Shown: piece by piece, positions 8,985-19,863 of the stretch
Position numbering within the stretch: the stretch's first letter is position 1
Layout of the letters: every line of letters starts with the position of its first letter
Assembly: GCA_963924555.1 (NCBI GenBank)
Contig: OZ004593.1
Coordinates: 4,646,480-4,710,479 of the forward strand
Length of the DNA stretch: 64,000 bases
Source: Crambe crambe
Lineage: Eukaryota > Porifera > Demospongiae > Poecilosclerida > Crambeidae
Direction: 5' to 3'
Made by a program: the position numbers and the translations under genes
Notes under the pieces: generated by a model
What the model was told of the DNA's origin: nothing
Database searches by the model: none
The model's input: only the letters and a program-made list of their open reading frames with translations

Positions 8985-11712
8985 TAGTCCGCGAATTTGG
9001 GGAGTTTTCAATCCTGTTCCGTGTAATATATCTATAGTGCAACCAGGCATCCAGTTCCAAAAAGTTCTCAGAGCCATAACTTCTACAAAAATCACTATTA
9101 TAGCTTACTTTTTGCTTCTATCAGCTCCTCTCTGAACACTCTAAATGATGCCACTTTCAAAATCTACCACAATCTGACCATTATAGAGTTTTGTAACTGC
9201 CCACCTATTTAGGTGGGCAAATAAAAAAATATTATGGGCTATGACATCATCATTTCTATACCGCGTTTTTACCGGGAAATTGATTCTAGAAGAAGGTTTT
9301 GAGTTAGCTAACAAAGAGTGTTGTTGGAGGAGATTTGCAAATGCCAGCCAGGTCCAAGAGGCAGAGAGCAGGGGAGAAGAACACAAAGAAGGCAAGAGCC
9401 AAGAAAGGAAGGATAGAAGTTGGTGAAGGATCCTCTGCTGGGTTAGAAGAAAGTGGTGAGGTGCATGGATTGTTAGAGCTTGCTACAATGTCTGGTGACG
9501 CTTTAGATACTGAGGATGAAGCTGTAGACCCATCTTTTGATCTAGATAGTAGCATGAAAGATGATGTGGATCATATGATTGAAGCTTTTTGTGAGGAATG
9601 GGTCTTGCAATTGGATAGGGATGATCCCTTAGCTTTAGGATTGTTCTTGAGCTTCCAGCTATCTAAGCACTTCAATATGGGAGCAACAAAAGCTGCTGAG
9701 CTTGCTGGGCTTATGATTGGAAGGTCTGATAGAACTGTGAGGGAATGGAGAACCTACTTTTTCAATCATGAAGGACAAATACCTGACTGTAAACAGGGCC
9801 AGTATCAGCGTACAGGGGTTCTTTGGTGTAGTGAAGATTTGAACAAGAAAGCTAAGAAGTATGTACGAAATAATTGTAATGTTAAGGGTAAGCCCAATCT
9901 TACTGTAGGCAGTTTCTGTGAATGGATTAACAATGACTTGTTACCTAACTCAACTCTCGAGCCTGGATTTCCAAGGAAAGTTTCACCAGAAACTGCTCGT
10001 AAATGGTTGCATGAACTTGGGTTTAGTGTCCTCGATAAAAAGAAGGGTACATTTGTCGATGGTCACGAGCGTGATGACGTGGTTGAGTATCGCTCGAAAT
10101 TTTTACATAAACTCATTGGTCTTGGTTTTCTTAATGAGGGAAATGCTCCTACCGAAGATGCCAAAACAGCCCTACATAACTATACTAACTTGGAACAACC
10201 TAGTCCAGATATAATTGATAAAACAATTGTAATATTTCATGATGAGTCTACATTTCATGCGAATGAAGACCAGGCTACTTTTTGGGGAGAGAAAGGTACC
10301 ACAGTAATGCGACCAAAGTCTAGGGGAAGTGGAATTATGGTTTCCGATTTTATAGAGGAAAACAATGGGTATTTGGCTTTGACTCAGGCTGAGTATGATG
10401 AGGCTAAAAAGAGTGACTCATCAGCAAAAATGTATGCCCGGCAGTTGTTGGAATTTGGTGAAAATAAGGAAGGGTACTGGACTTCAGACAAATTTATTTC
10501 TCAAATAAGAAGTGCTGTTAAAATAGCTAATATAAAGTACCCTAAAAGCAGTGGATATAAAATTGTGTGGATGTTTGACCACAGCAGCTGCCACGCAGCC
10601 ATGGCCGACGATTCTTTGGATGTCAACCATATGAATGTGAATCCTGGAGGGAAGCAGAGGGTATTGAGAGATGGGTGGTGGGGCGGAAAGCCACAGAAGA
10701 TGACAGATGCGCATGGTGTGCCTAAGGGTTTGAAAAGGGTATTAGAAGAGCGCAGCATAAATACTGCACGGTTGAACCAAGCCCAGATGCGTGAATTACT
10801 AGGTAGTCACCCTGACTTCAAGTATGAGAAATCCAGAATTGAACGTTTGTTAACAGAGGAATATGGCCATATAGTTTACATGATTCCTAAATTTCATTGC
10901 GAACTAAACCCCATAGAACGGGTTTGGGCGCAGGCGAAGCGTTATGCTAGAGCTTATTGTAAATATAATATACAGAGTCTTAGAAACACTGTTATACCAG
11001 CATTAGACGTAGTAACCCTAGATAATATCAAGAACCACTTCAGAAAAGTACGCCACTATATGTTTGCATATTTGGAAGGAATTCCTGGGGGTTCCGATCT
11101 AGAAAAACTTGTTAAAGCATACAAGAAGGAAATTAAGTCCCATCGTAGAATTTCCGAAATTCAGTAATTAGTTTCATTGTGTATATTTGCTATTTTTTTG
11201 ATGTTTTGCATATTATGTTCTATAATACTTAAAAAGACATGTTCCAATGATGTTCTCTTTAAGTTTGAGAATTTTTTGCAGAAATCCTTAATTATTGATG
11301 GCGTTTTGATTGATCATCCTTATTTTCACTGTTGCACTCTAGAAACTAAACACTCCATGGTACTGTCAAATTTGTTCAATAACAACAATTTTGCTCCTTA
11401 TTAGCAACCTGTTGATTGTGATTTGAAATAATATGATAAAATATTTTTGCTGTTGATGTCATTTATTCAAAATGTCCATATATGGAAGCAAAACCGACTG
11501 GCGCGTTACCATGGTAACCAAATTCTAGCATATTATAGTACATACCTAGCTAGACCACTCCACAAAATTTGACATTATGAAAGGAAATGGTATCTTGTCC
11601 ACATCAAAAACAAAAATTTGGAGAAATTGGAACTGGATGCCTGGTTGCACTATATGGTGTAGCTCAAAATCATTCTAGACCCTTGAAAAAAGAGAGCCAA
11701 TTTCCGAAATGT
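8985..11712 (+). mobile_element. IS630/Tc1/mariner-superfamily element with intact transposase and inverted terminal regions (about 2.7 kb)
   Basis: A perfect 28-bp inverted pair (left 9033-9060, right 11627-11654; core gtgcaaccaggcatccag) brackets a single long ORF. Outside each copy a further 45-55 bp matches imperfectly (left 'cgcgaatttgg.gagttttcaa', right inverted 'cggaaattgg.ctttttcaag'), so the true ends are probably near 8985 and 11712. The exact ends and a TA duplication could not be fixed. The inner perfect 28-mer may be the transposase-binding site. An intact ORF with well-kept terminal sites suggests recent activity. Confidence 0.7.
9341..11167 (+). CDS. Transposase, IS630/Tc1/mariner superfamily, DD112E type (608 aa)
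   Basis: Single intact exon. I chose the ATG at 9341, which gives MPARSKRQRAGEK; the frame extends two codons upstream only through TTG. Layout: basic nuclear-localisation-like run (residues 3-28), acidic linker (about 40-80), helix-turn-helix-like region (about 105-145, with GRSDRTVREW), then SPETARKWLHELGF and the motif FVDGHERDDVVEYR. The DDE/RNase H-like catalytic core follows. Acid residues sit in VIFHDESTFHAN (Asp301), VWMFDHSSCHA (Asp413) and PKFHCELNPIERVW (Glu526). The 112-residue gap between the second Asp and the Glu is far longer than the 34-41 of classical Tc1/mariner. Cut-and-paste transposition in the nucleus is inferred. From memory, the same FVDGHER/HDESTFHAN/FHCELNPIE layout is common in basidiomycete and cnidarian repeats. 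Confidence 0.85.
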   Translation: MPARSKRQRAGEKNTKKARAKKGRIEVGEGSSAGLEESGEVHGLLELATMSGDALDTEDEAVDPSFDLDSSMKDDVDHMIEAFCEEWVLQLDRDDPLALGLFLSFQLSKHFNMGATKAAELAGLMIGRSDRTVREWRTYFFNHEGQIPDCKQGQYQRTGVLWCSEDLNKKAKKYVRNNCNVKGKPNLTVGSFCEWINNDLLPNSTLEPGFPRKVSPETARKWLHELGFSVLDKKKGTFVDGHERDDVVEYRSKFLHKLIGLGFLNEGNAPTEDAKTALHNYTNLEQPSPDIIDKTIVIFHDESTFHANEDQATFWGEKGTTVMRPKSRGSGIMVSDFIEENNGYLALTQAEYDEAKKSDSSAKMYARQLLEFGENKEGYWTSDKFISQIRSAVKIANIKYPKSSGYKIVWMFDHSSCHAAMADDSLDVNHMNVNPGGKQRVLRDGWWGGKPQKMTDAHGVPKGLKRVLEERSINTARLNQAQMRELLGSHPDFKYEKSRIERLLTEEYGHIVYMIPKFHCELNPIERVWAQAKRYARAYCKYNIQSLRNTVIPALDVVTLDNIKNHFRKVRHYMFAYLEGIPGGSDLEKLVKAYKKEIKSHRRISEIQ

Positions 11713-12480
11713 CAAGCGATTTTTAAAATTAAATTTCACTATCTATCTAATGTCCAAGGCTATGAACCAAAGCCTCAGAACCAAAACCAGATCCAGAAGC
11801 AAGGCGTGGGTTCACTCCAGCCACTGACTACCAGGAGCAGATCACTACTGATCTTCAAGCAGCAACAGGGATCAATCTCGAACATATTTTGTCTGATATA
11901 TCTGATGCCTCCACATCAGATTATTGATTGTACACAGGGATTCAATTTGGTAAAACCAGAATTGTAATTTTGGAAGCTAAAACAGATGAAACTATGACAG
12001 ACGATAGTGTGGCTCAGGTAGTCCAACCACACAGCTGCATTGTTATTCTGATGACTCGGATAACAGAAGTGGCACTACTTGATCTGTCATGTGCCATAGA
12101 TAGTCATTACATAGTCTGGTGAGAACGCTCTCTACAGGATAAGTCCACTCAAGTGTAGAGCCCATTGTGCATAGCTGGGTTCTCCCATGATGAACATTAT
12201 GCAATGCTTACTATGTAGGGCAAGAAGACAGGAAGAGGACCGACTCTGCATCTAGTAAGACTTACTAGCACATTTTTTGCCTTATCCTTCCTTAGATGAA
12301 GATACTGGTAAAATTTCAAAAAATATTTGATAAACAGGTGCATGTAACTGTAGAAGTGCTTATTCAATATATAAAGGAAAAAATATTTATTCTAAATAAA
12401 AAAGAGAAGTAGGGATGGCTGTGTGCGGTTCAAAAAAGTTCAGCAACAAGAGAGTGGACTTCAGTCAAGTAACCCCTTAC
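11170..12480. other. Unassigned flank of the transposase element
   Basis: Contains the right terminal region of the element (to about 11712). Beyond it a stop-free stretch at about 11766-11920 encodes TPATDYQEQITTDLQAATG and ends in an acidic tail. It could be an exon but has no recognisable domain. At 12375-12420 a segment (ttctaaataaaaaagag, then agtagggatgg) matches one arm end of the hairpin element at 52228-52469, so a fragment of that family probably lies here. Confidence 0.3.
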
Positions 12481-12481
12481 C

Positions 12482-12961
12482 CATCATCAACTACGAGCCA
12501 ACTATTCCTACTTCACTCCCATGATGAGGTATAACTTAAGGGAGTGATGCCCTTGTTAAAATATCTACAACCAACGATTCACTGAATGATTGGTGTGGCC
12601 TTGCATCCACAGACAATATATCTTCTGAAACAGAGTTTGCTAATCACCAACTACGAGCCAACTATTCCTACTTCACTCCCATGATGAGGTATAACTTAAG
12701 TGAGTGATGCCCTTGTTAAAATATCTACAACCAACGATTCACTGAATGATTGGTGTGGCCTTGCATCCACAGACAATATATCTTCTAAAACAGAGTTTGC
12801 TAATCACCAACTACGAGCCAACTATTCCTACTTCACTCCCATGATGAGGTATAACTTAAGGGAGTGATGCCCTTGTTAAAATATCTACAACTAACGATTC
12901 ACTGAATGATTGGTGTGGCCTTGCATCCACAGACAATATATCTTCTAAAACAGAGTATGCT
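12482..12961. repeat. Tandem repeat, 3 copies of a 160-bp unit
   Basis: The unit begins near 'ctacgagccaactattcc', which occurs at 12491, 12651 and 12811, exactly 160 bp apart. Copies differ at only a few bases (for example ggga/gtga, gaaa/aaaa and gttt/gtat), so the array is young. There are no intervening spacers, which rules out a CRISPR-like array. It encodes no conserved frame. Confidence 0.9.
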
Positions 12962-13091
12962 AAGATCTTAAGTGGTAAGGGCATACATGACACATTTTTG
13001 TTACTGTAATTAAAGATCACTCCTATCAATTTGTTACTGATCACCTAAAGCGACCACATGTGCGCATTACCTAGCAACATACAAACGTACG

Positions 13092-13720
13092 TATATGCAC
13101 ACGGCTGCTTTCTGCTGTCATTTTCGGAAGAAAGAATTCTGTGTTAAAAGTCCCATCAGGTCAAGACATTGCTTAATGCTTTCCTGCTATTTGTTCAATA
13201 CTTCTCGACCTGCTGCTTGCTACTTTCAGTTTTAGAACTGTGCCATTAGTTTGGAACAACTCCTATTCTTCAGGCACACATTCAGTAACCTGCAGCTGTT
13301 TGTACAGTAAGGTATGTTAATAATATCATAACCATGTTCACTGATTCATCACTGCTTAATTCTCACAACAGTTCTTGCTCTGACTCCACTATCACTTCGG
13401 AACTACACCTTCACTGATATGTCCATATATACACACAGCTGCTTTCTGCTGTCAATTATTTTGGAAAAATTCCTTGTTAAAAGTCCTTTCGGGTCAGAGA
13501 TATTGACATTGCTTAGTGCTTTCCAGCGTTTGTTCAACGAGGTTAATATTTCACATTCTGTTGCTATTTCTGTTTTGGAACTGTACCATTAGTATGGAAC
13601 TCCTAGTAATCTGCAGCTGTTTGAACAATAAGGGTATTTTAGTGTCATAACCATGTTCACTGATTCATCAGTGCTGACATCACAGTTCTTTCTCTGACTT
13701 CAGGTGTCCACTATCACTAC
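13092..13720. repeat. Old tandem duplication of about 310 bp (two diverged copies)
   Basis: Copy 1 (about 13092-13413) and copy 2 (about 13422-13720) share in order: cagctgctttctgctgtca, 'tgttaaaagtcc', 'gacattgctta', 'aactgt.ccattagt.tggaac', 'ctgcagctgttt', 'ataaccatgttcactgattc' and 'ccactatcac'. Divergence with many small indels makes it clearly older than the 160-bp array next to it. No coding frame survives in both copies. Confidence 0.8.
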
Positions 13721-15044
13721 ACCTTTACTGATTTCCTTCTCCCAAGTCTCTCTCTCTCTCTCTAATTTTGTACCTTCAGTGAGTTCGGTAGCACTAAATA
13801 AGCATGCCCTCAAAACAGCAGAACTACAATGACGATGTCATCAGCGGTGCTGGTACATACTGGATTTCTTGTGCATGTGGCAGATGGCTCCATGAAGATT
13901 CTGCAGGAGAGGCTGGTTGATGAAGAAGGCAAAGAGTCCCTATCGTGTCATTTCAAATCACTATTATTTCCTTCAAAAATCAATCATATGAGAATATAGC
14001 TAATTTCATAAGCAATGGCATGATAGGGGTAGAGTTTTATGGGCGTGGAGTAAGCGAGTGGGAAGTGAGTCGGTCAATAATTGTGCATATGAATTAGTAC
14101 TATGGTCGTTTATTGAGGACGGTAGTCGATGTTGGGATCCTGTCAACATGTAGTCTCCAGCATCCCAAGAACTACAACTGGGATGCACGTGCTACTATTC
14201 TATATCTAGAACATTCCCTGGACAGACTCGAACGTCCCACCCCTCTCATGTGGTAGAATTAGAGTAACAAGTGGGTCCCATGGCCGGGGACGTAACTGCA
14301 TCGTTCCCAAGACTTGGCCCATTGTACACTATGACTCAATTTAGAGCTATAGCTCAGTTCAGGGTGTGTGACTAGGTAGAAAGCAAGGTTTGGGTACAAT
14401 ACTTTGCCTAGCCCCTATGCTCTCAACAGTTGATGATTGATTTTCAAGGGCCTAGTTTTATCAGGTTCTACGAAATCGGTAGGACCACTGGACTTGGACA
14501 AGTTTACTCCATAAGAATAGACCTTCATCTTGGTGCAAGTTTGAAATTTCAGTCCCGTAGTTAAGTTTACAGGTACCAAAGTAGGTCGATAATCTTACAC
14601 TAATGTAATATTTTCAGATGCATGTTACTATCCAACAATTACGTTAATCACTAAGTAAAAGTGAGTTACACACCCCCCCCCCCCCCCCAATTAAATTAAC
14701 ATGAATATGGTTCTCATGTAACATGATACTGTACAATGACAGATTGGAAAATTAAGCACCCAGTGTTGTAACAAATGACGAACGACTCAAAAATGAAGGT
14801 AGACAAATTCCAAGGACCAGTTAAAACAATTTTTTTCATAGTAACATGTGCTTACTAAGGTAAGAGTCAGACAGATAAGAGTGTGTATCAACTGAGTACT
14901 GGAGAAGAACTTGTAGTTGTGTTACTTTCTTGGCAACAAGTTCGTTTACAGGCCACTACTGTATTTTAAAGAGTCTGATGTGTTGCTAGCGACACCTAGG
15001 GTGCTGCACCTTCGTACTGCAGAAAGCACTATTGATGTATCAAT
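13721..15044. other. No recognised gene; short (CT)n and poly-C tracts
   Basis: There is a CT run at about 13747-13764 and a run of about 17 C at 14672-14688. Nothing else could be supported. A 60-codon minus-strand frame at 14006-14188 has no recognisable features. Confidence 0.4.
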
Positions 15045-15150
15045 ATTGGACCAGGTCCCACCATCAACTTGTGACCAATGGGGACCAGGTCCCAACATCA
15101 ACTTGGACCAGGTCCCACCATCAACTTGTGACCAATGGGACCAGGTTCAA
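15045..15150. repeat. Minisatellite, unit built on 'ggaccaggtcccaccatcaac'
   Basis: Three to four units built on ggaccaggtccca.catcaac alternate with 'ttgtgaccaatggg'. The array is imperfect, with a short unit in the middle. A few hundred bases on (15575-15665) a second weak repeat built on 'ggggtcact' occurs. Frames through both look open only because of the periodicity. Confidence 0.75.
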
Positions 15151-17130
15151 TCATGCTGACAACAAGGAGAGTTTATGTCTAGCAGGCAGAAGACAGGCTT
15201 CTGTTGAGGGGTTGCAATTATTCTACAACTTTAAAGTTTAAAAAGGATCTCTTCAGATTTCTGGAGCACTAACGAATTACAATCAACCAACTTTTTGTTG
15301 ATCAGCAAAAAAGCATGACCATGGTAATCCCTACATCTTTTTTTTTCTTTTTTTTTCCCTTTTTTTTTATATTTCACAGAAATGTTTTTTCCTTAAAGCA
15401 TTGGAGCAGATGATCAGTTTGGACTTTTTAGAGAAGACCAGCAAGCAATGCTTGGTAGGTATTGTGATAAAATCAATGTTAATTTATTACATAGACAAAT
15501 GGAGATATTATAGTAATGTCCTAACTGAGAGACAACATGTTACTTGTACAAGCTTCAATATTATCACAGCTATCACTGGGGTCACTGGGATCTGTACTGG
15601 GGTCACTACTGTCACTGAGGGACACTGCTATTTCTGGGGTCACTTCTTTCACTGGGATCACTTCTGGTTGAGAGTTTTTTTATCCCTAAAAACAGGGAAA
15701 AGGTTTCTTTGTGGGCAGCCAGCATATGGTTGCCCAAAACCGTAAACCTGGGGCTAACCCAAGTGTTGACTCTACAATTTCGAGCATCGAAAATCATAGA
15801 CATGGCTCTTCAGGGGAATCAAAATTACATACTCAGCGGCAGTACCGGGAACAATTAATTGCAAATATGATAAAAACGGCAGGTGATTTGCATACCGTAG
15901 TGTAAAAAATAAACTATTTGATGTCCCAGAAATGACATATGAATACAAGCCTACTGTGGAGTATTATACAACAAGGATTGACCCCGCTGCTCTGATAGAA
16001 GGCCTAATCCAGGCCAGACATTGTGTTAAAAGACAAACTATCATCCATTGTTTAACAGACTTAAGAAATTTGGTCAGACTATTCATTGTTTTGTTTTTTT
16101 AATTTCATTTCATAGATTGCTGACATTGAGTGTATGCCTTCATATTATGCAAAATAGAATCTTACATTTGATGAATCCCTTCTCACATAAGCAGGGCCCT
16201 CATTGTAATAGCTATACCCTTAAACCATTGCACTGCCATGCATACTACTATACCCTCATCACTAGGCTTGCAGGTTCACATCAACCATAGTGAGTTGCTC
16301 TCCTGTTATCAAGAGCTCACGCTCAATATCCAGAGTTCCTAATGTAGTCTAAATAGGATCACTTTCAGTCTTTTCACATAGTTATCAAAATCTTCAAGCA
16401 GGGTGTCTCTTCTACAAGAGTCTTGTTTGAAGCATAGTCTAACATTGTCTTTCACCACTTCTCCAGTGCAGCTCATGTACATGTCCACAATACAAAACTG
16501 CCAACGACTGCTTTCAGGTTTCTGGGACCGACCCAAATGGATGGTTAATGCACATTAACCTGATATTTATTTTATTTTGTTCTAACAATAATATTTATTG
16601 GACTTTACACGTATACATGATTGACACCCGGTGGTTCAGGAACCTTTCTGCAGTGGACTACTAGTACAAAGGTGAAACCTACCCAGACTACTTCAATACT
16701 GACGTCAGGGAAAACAATCAAGCAAGAAGATTTTTGGCAAGAAGAAATATAGTAGAAGTGCAAGAAGCACAGGATGCTCAAGCTTCACCATTCAGAGGAA
16801 CATATTCGTTCTATCGTCAATTAAATGACAGTACACCATATTGCTGCTAAACACACTGATTGCAAGAGTTATCCACCAGAGTTGCCACCATTGATGACGT
16901 CAGGATATAGGTGCTTTATCAAGTGATAATCGTGACTTTATTGAGGAACTAAAACAAGGCCTCAAAATGCCACTAGTTCTGGTTACGTAGCAATCTCTTG
17001 GTAATCTTCACTGGGATTGGCATACTTCAGCCACAGACATCAGCTCAGCATTGCAACCGACGTCAAAATCTGCTACTATGTATTATTGAAGAAAAAAGTA
17101 GGAGCTAGGGCCGGAGGGCTAGGGCTAAGG
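15151..17130. other. Mostly unassigned; one exon-like open stretch
   Basis: At 15318-15390 a piece (atccctacatc, then ttcacagaaatgtttttt) matches the right flank of the hairpin element at 55087-55334. At about 15880-16103 (+) there is a stop-free run of some 70 codons without an early ATG, containing FDVPEMTYEYKPTVEYYTTR and then a stretch with two Cys; it may be an exon but I do not recognise it. T-rich tracts lie at 15340-15370. Nothing else is supportable. Confidence 0.25.
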
Positions 17131-17135
17131 CTCAG

Positions 17136-17276
17136 AGCTAAGGTAAAGAGCTCCTCACTATTCTTGTGTATGAGATTCTAGGGGCTAAGGTAAAGAGCTC
17201 CTCACTATTCTTGTGTATGAGATTCTAGGGGCTAAGGTAAAGAGCTCCTCACTATTCTTGTGTATGAGATTCCTTA
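17136..17276. repeat. Tandem repeat, 3 copies of a 47-bp unit
   Basis: The phrase aggtaaagagctcctcacta starts at 17141, 17188 and 17235, exactly 47 bp apart, and copies are almost identical. A degenerate start (agggctaaggctcagagcta) precedes the first copy. Confidence 0.9.
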
Positions 17277-18212
17277 ATATGTCACTGCCAAAAAGAGGGG
17301 GAGACCCTTGGGACTCCATTAAGTGGTTCAACCCTCTTGTGTGTGTATACGTATATATGTAGGGGCTCCTTCGTATCAAAGGGGAAAATCTGTTTTGAGT
17401 ATTATTATTCTAAATATTATTTCCCATTCGACATCATTTCTCTTTTGAAAAGGACTAGCAACTGGTCTCCAGAAGAGTTTTTGAAAATGCTAAAGCCGGC
17501 AAGTTTTGCTCTCTAATCATATAGTGTTGTAAAGTTATCGTTTCTTTCTTTGATTATACCAATGCAGCCCAGGAAGAAATCAGGATATAACTACTTTCTT
17601 AAAGATGAATTGCATAAAGAGGTGTGTGGCTATGTAATGCAGTTAGTCACATAAATTTTCGTTGTTTTTTTATGTTCTTGGTTATGTTCACTGTAAAATT
17701 TACCTTATATAAATTACAAGTAGCTAAGCTGTAACTATTAGGGTTGTCAGGCAGCTGGAGAAGGATGGTGGCATAATGCCAATGTTTAATGAATCTCCTA
17801 ACCACTGGGGTTTGGCCATCGGACTGAGAGACAGTCTTTTTCTTCAACTGGTGCAATTTTAGGTGAAGAATCTTCATTCTCACTCTCCCTCTCCTCTAGT
17901 AGAAATGCTATTTTCTCTTCCGCTGACATAGCTAGCTAGTTACCAGGAGCAAGACTCACTCCAAGCATACCAGTACCAGCCACAGCCCAGCACTAGCCCT
18001 GGAGGGAACAGAGCCCAAGATAGCCAGTTACGCCGACCCAGACAGATTCTTAACAGGAGTAGAAGAACCAGGTGACAATACACATGCCTTTGATACCATG
18101 CAATTTAGCTTGATAAAGTGCATGTACGTGATCATGTTATGACTGACATAGCCTATTCCCTCTTCCTATGGAGAGAATAAAGAGAGCAAGGTAACGAAGT
18201 CGATTATCATTA
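17277..18212. other. Unassigned; possible short exon at 17564
   Basis: At 17564-17620 (+) an ATG opens MQPRKKSGYNYFLKDELHKE, which ends at a possible donor (AAAGAG/GTGTGT). It is loosely like the first helix of an HMG box. At about 17985-18070 a stop-free piece (EGTEPKIASYADPDRFLTG) also ends at a GT. These could be leading exons of the SET-like fragment that follows, but phases were not proven. Confidence 0.25.
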
Positions 18213-18408
18213 AGTAAGCAGTAATAGATAATAATTCAAGGATCACTCCGGACATCGAGGTATTGATAGAGGGACTGTTGTCTGACAAAACGCCAGAGCT
18301 CGTCGTAGACCACGACCCTGTGAAGGATCGTATGGTGATGGCGGGTGAAGGCATACTCAAGGGTGAGTATGTGTGCGAGTATACTCCCCACACGGTATAC
18401 AGAAGGTA
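18213..18408 (+). pseudogene. SET-domain-like exon (protein lysine methyltransferase family), isolated
   Basis: Between an AG at about 18212 and a donor (AGAAG/GTAACG) the frame is open and reads ...EVLIEGLLSDKTPELVVDH, then VKDRMVMAGEGILKGEYVCEY and TPHTVYRR. The second half fits the first strands of a SET domain ('G.GvfA...i.kGeyV.EY.ge', as in SETD8/KMT5A-type enzymes), which bind S-adenosylmethionine and methylate lysines. The downstream catalytic motifs of SET (NHS/ELxFDY) were not found within the next 2 kb, so this is either one exon of a gene with distant exons or a gene fragment. A RecQ-like piece follows within 100 bp, an odd pairing that favours debris. Confidence 0.4.
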
Positions 18409-18483
18409 ACGCAATGCACACAAGTATTGTGTGCACCAATGCTGATAGACAGTGCTATCAATTATGCAATTTAAAAAATAACA

Positions 18484-18728
18484 GGAAAGGAGTTGTCAAT
18501 GGAAGTGGAGTGACTTTGAAAGAAACTGACATTGCACCTTCTAAACTAGTGGTGTCCATCTCTCCCTGCAAGTCTTTGAATTTGTATCAGTTGGAGACAT
18601 TCTTGCCAATTGCAGAAAAACTTCGTAAAGAAGGACCACAATACCCTCGAATGATTATTTATTGTAGACGTTTCCATGACTGTTTCATACATCTACATAC
18701 GAGGGTGAAAGGTTATCGTGTGGGGTGA
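18484..18728 (+). pseudogene. RecQ-like helicase fragment
   Basis: The frame after an AG reads ...APSKLVVSISPCKSLNLYQ, then EKLRKEGPQYPRMIIYCRRFHDC and stops at 18728. 'v.iSP...l' followed by 'p..iIyCr...dC' matches the linker between the two RecA-like lobes of RecQ-family DNA helicases, at the start of lobe 2. Neither the Walker A nor the DExH motif is present nearby. Sponges carry, as I recall, large families of RecQ-like genes, many of them fragmentary. It is probably a decayed or retro-moved piece. The 5' half of the longer open frame here (from 18345) is unrelated and overlaps the SET-like exon in another frame. Confidence 0.4.
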
Positions 18729-18729
18729 T

Positions 18730-19690
18730 TTAGACAAACTGAACTTTTGGGATGTAGAATAACCAGTACTGATGCTTCCTTGAAATCAAATCATGCAACT
18801 CAGAAACAACAACGACGATAATAATAGTAACTGATTTTTTATAGTGTAGAGTGTAGCTGTTCAGACAAGACACATATTACGAGGTACGTGTAAAATAACT
18901 CACTCTAGTTAAAGCTAAACAACACCCAAGCCAGTCCCTCCATGCTCCACAACTTTAATTACAATAGAGGGCAAAGAAGTGTGCCCTAAAGACTGCGAAC
19001 ATCATATTCTGCCTGCATCAGGAAACCCTGGAGGTGCTTTATTAAAGAGGCTCTCATTTTTGCTTAGTGCTTTGAATAGGTTCTCCTGGAGATTCTCGAG
19101 CAGCTCTGCGAGTTGTTTGGAGTTGTGCTAACCATTTTCCGGACCAGCACCGGCAGAGAGAGAGAGGTAGAGGGAAAGGCATAGAGAGACAAATAAAGAG
19201 AGATGGAGCAGAGGGAAAGGGAACGGCAAGAAAGAGAGATTCAGATGCAGGAGATGAGGGATTCGGCATTTCAGCAAACTACTACCAACTACCATGGCAA
19301 TCATGATGCCCGGACTACTGGAAGGACGGGCTATACATAACTCCAGGGTAGATGGGAACACTACGTTGTCTGGCCAAGACCCAAAAATGGTCCTTTACGG
19401 CCAGGAAGATCCTGGCTATGCTATTTTCTGACGACAATTTAGAGGAGCACAAGTGCTGTTCGTAAAACCGGGTCCAAGCATGAAGGAATGGACATTTATA
19501 GGAGTGGACTATAGATCAAGAAGTTTGTCTTCTGTTGCCCAGGACAAACTAGCTGGGAGTGTTTTCAGGAGAGGGCCAATGCAAGATGCAAGGATATTGG
19601 GAAATTGATGACGCTTGTTATTTAAGAGGGGCTCTGACATGAGTACCGTGTGTGCAACTAATAAGCACAAATAAGTTACAAGCTGAAAAA
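18730..19690. other. No recognised gene
   Basis: A purine-rich stretch (gagagagagaggtagaggga and onward, 19154-19240) produces long minus-strand frames rich in Ser, Pro and Leu that are low-complexity artefacts. Nothing else could be supported. Confidence 0.4.
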
Positions 19691-19863
19691 TCAAAGGTAC
19701 ATCAAGAAAATCTTGTTAGCAATGATAATGTACATCAAGAAAATCTTATTAGCAATGATAATAATATACATCAAGAAAATCTTGTCAGCAATGATAATGT
19801 ACATTCTTATCAAGAAAATCTTATTAGCAATGATAATGTACATAAGAAAATCTTGTCAGAAGG
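19690..19863 (+). repeat. 33-bp period minisatellite, open in frame as (V/I)HQENL(V/I)SNDN
   Basis: Five units of 'catcaagaaaatcttgttag' plus 'caatgataatgta' follow each other with small 3-bp and 6-bp length changes. All changes keep the reading frame, so the + strand encodes five near-identical 11-residue blocks from a frame that opens at 19652 (ATG) and stops at 19871. Frame-preserving indels hint at selection on a protein, but a 33-bp unit makes this partly expected by chance. No family is recognised. Confidence 0.7.

Noticed and set aside
12482-12961. Regular direct repeats that could suggest a CRISPR-like array
   Set aside because: The 160-bp units are contiguous with no spacers, and the context is an animal genome.
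13990-14300. Possible solo LTR
   Set aside because: No TG...CA boundaries, target duplication, primer-binding site or second copy could be found.
19054-19361. Pro/Ser/Leu-rich minus-strand ORFs like a signal peptide protein
   Set aside because: They come from a purine-rich (GAGAGA) stretch on the plus strand; all three frames are open by composition.
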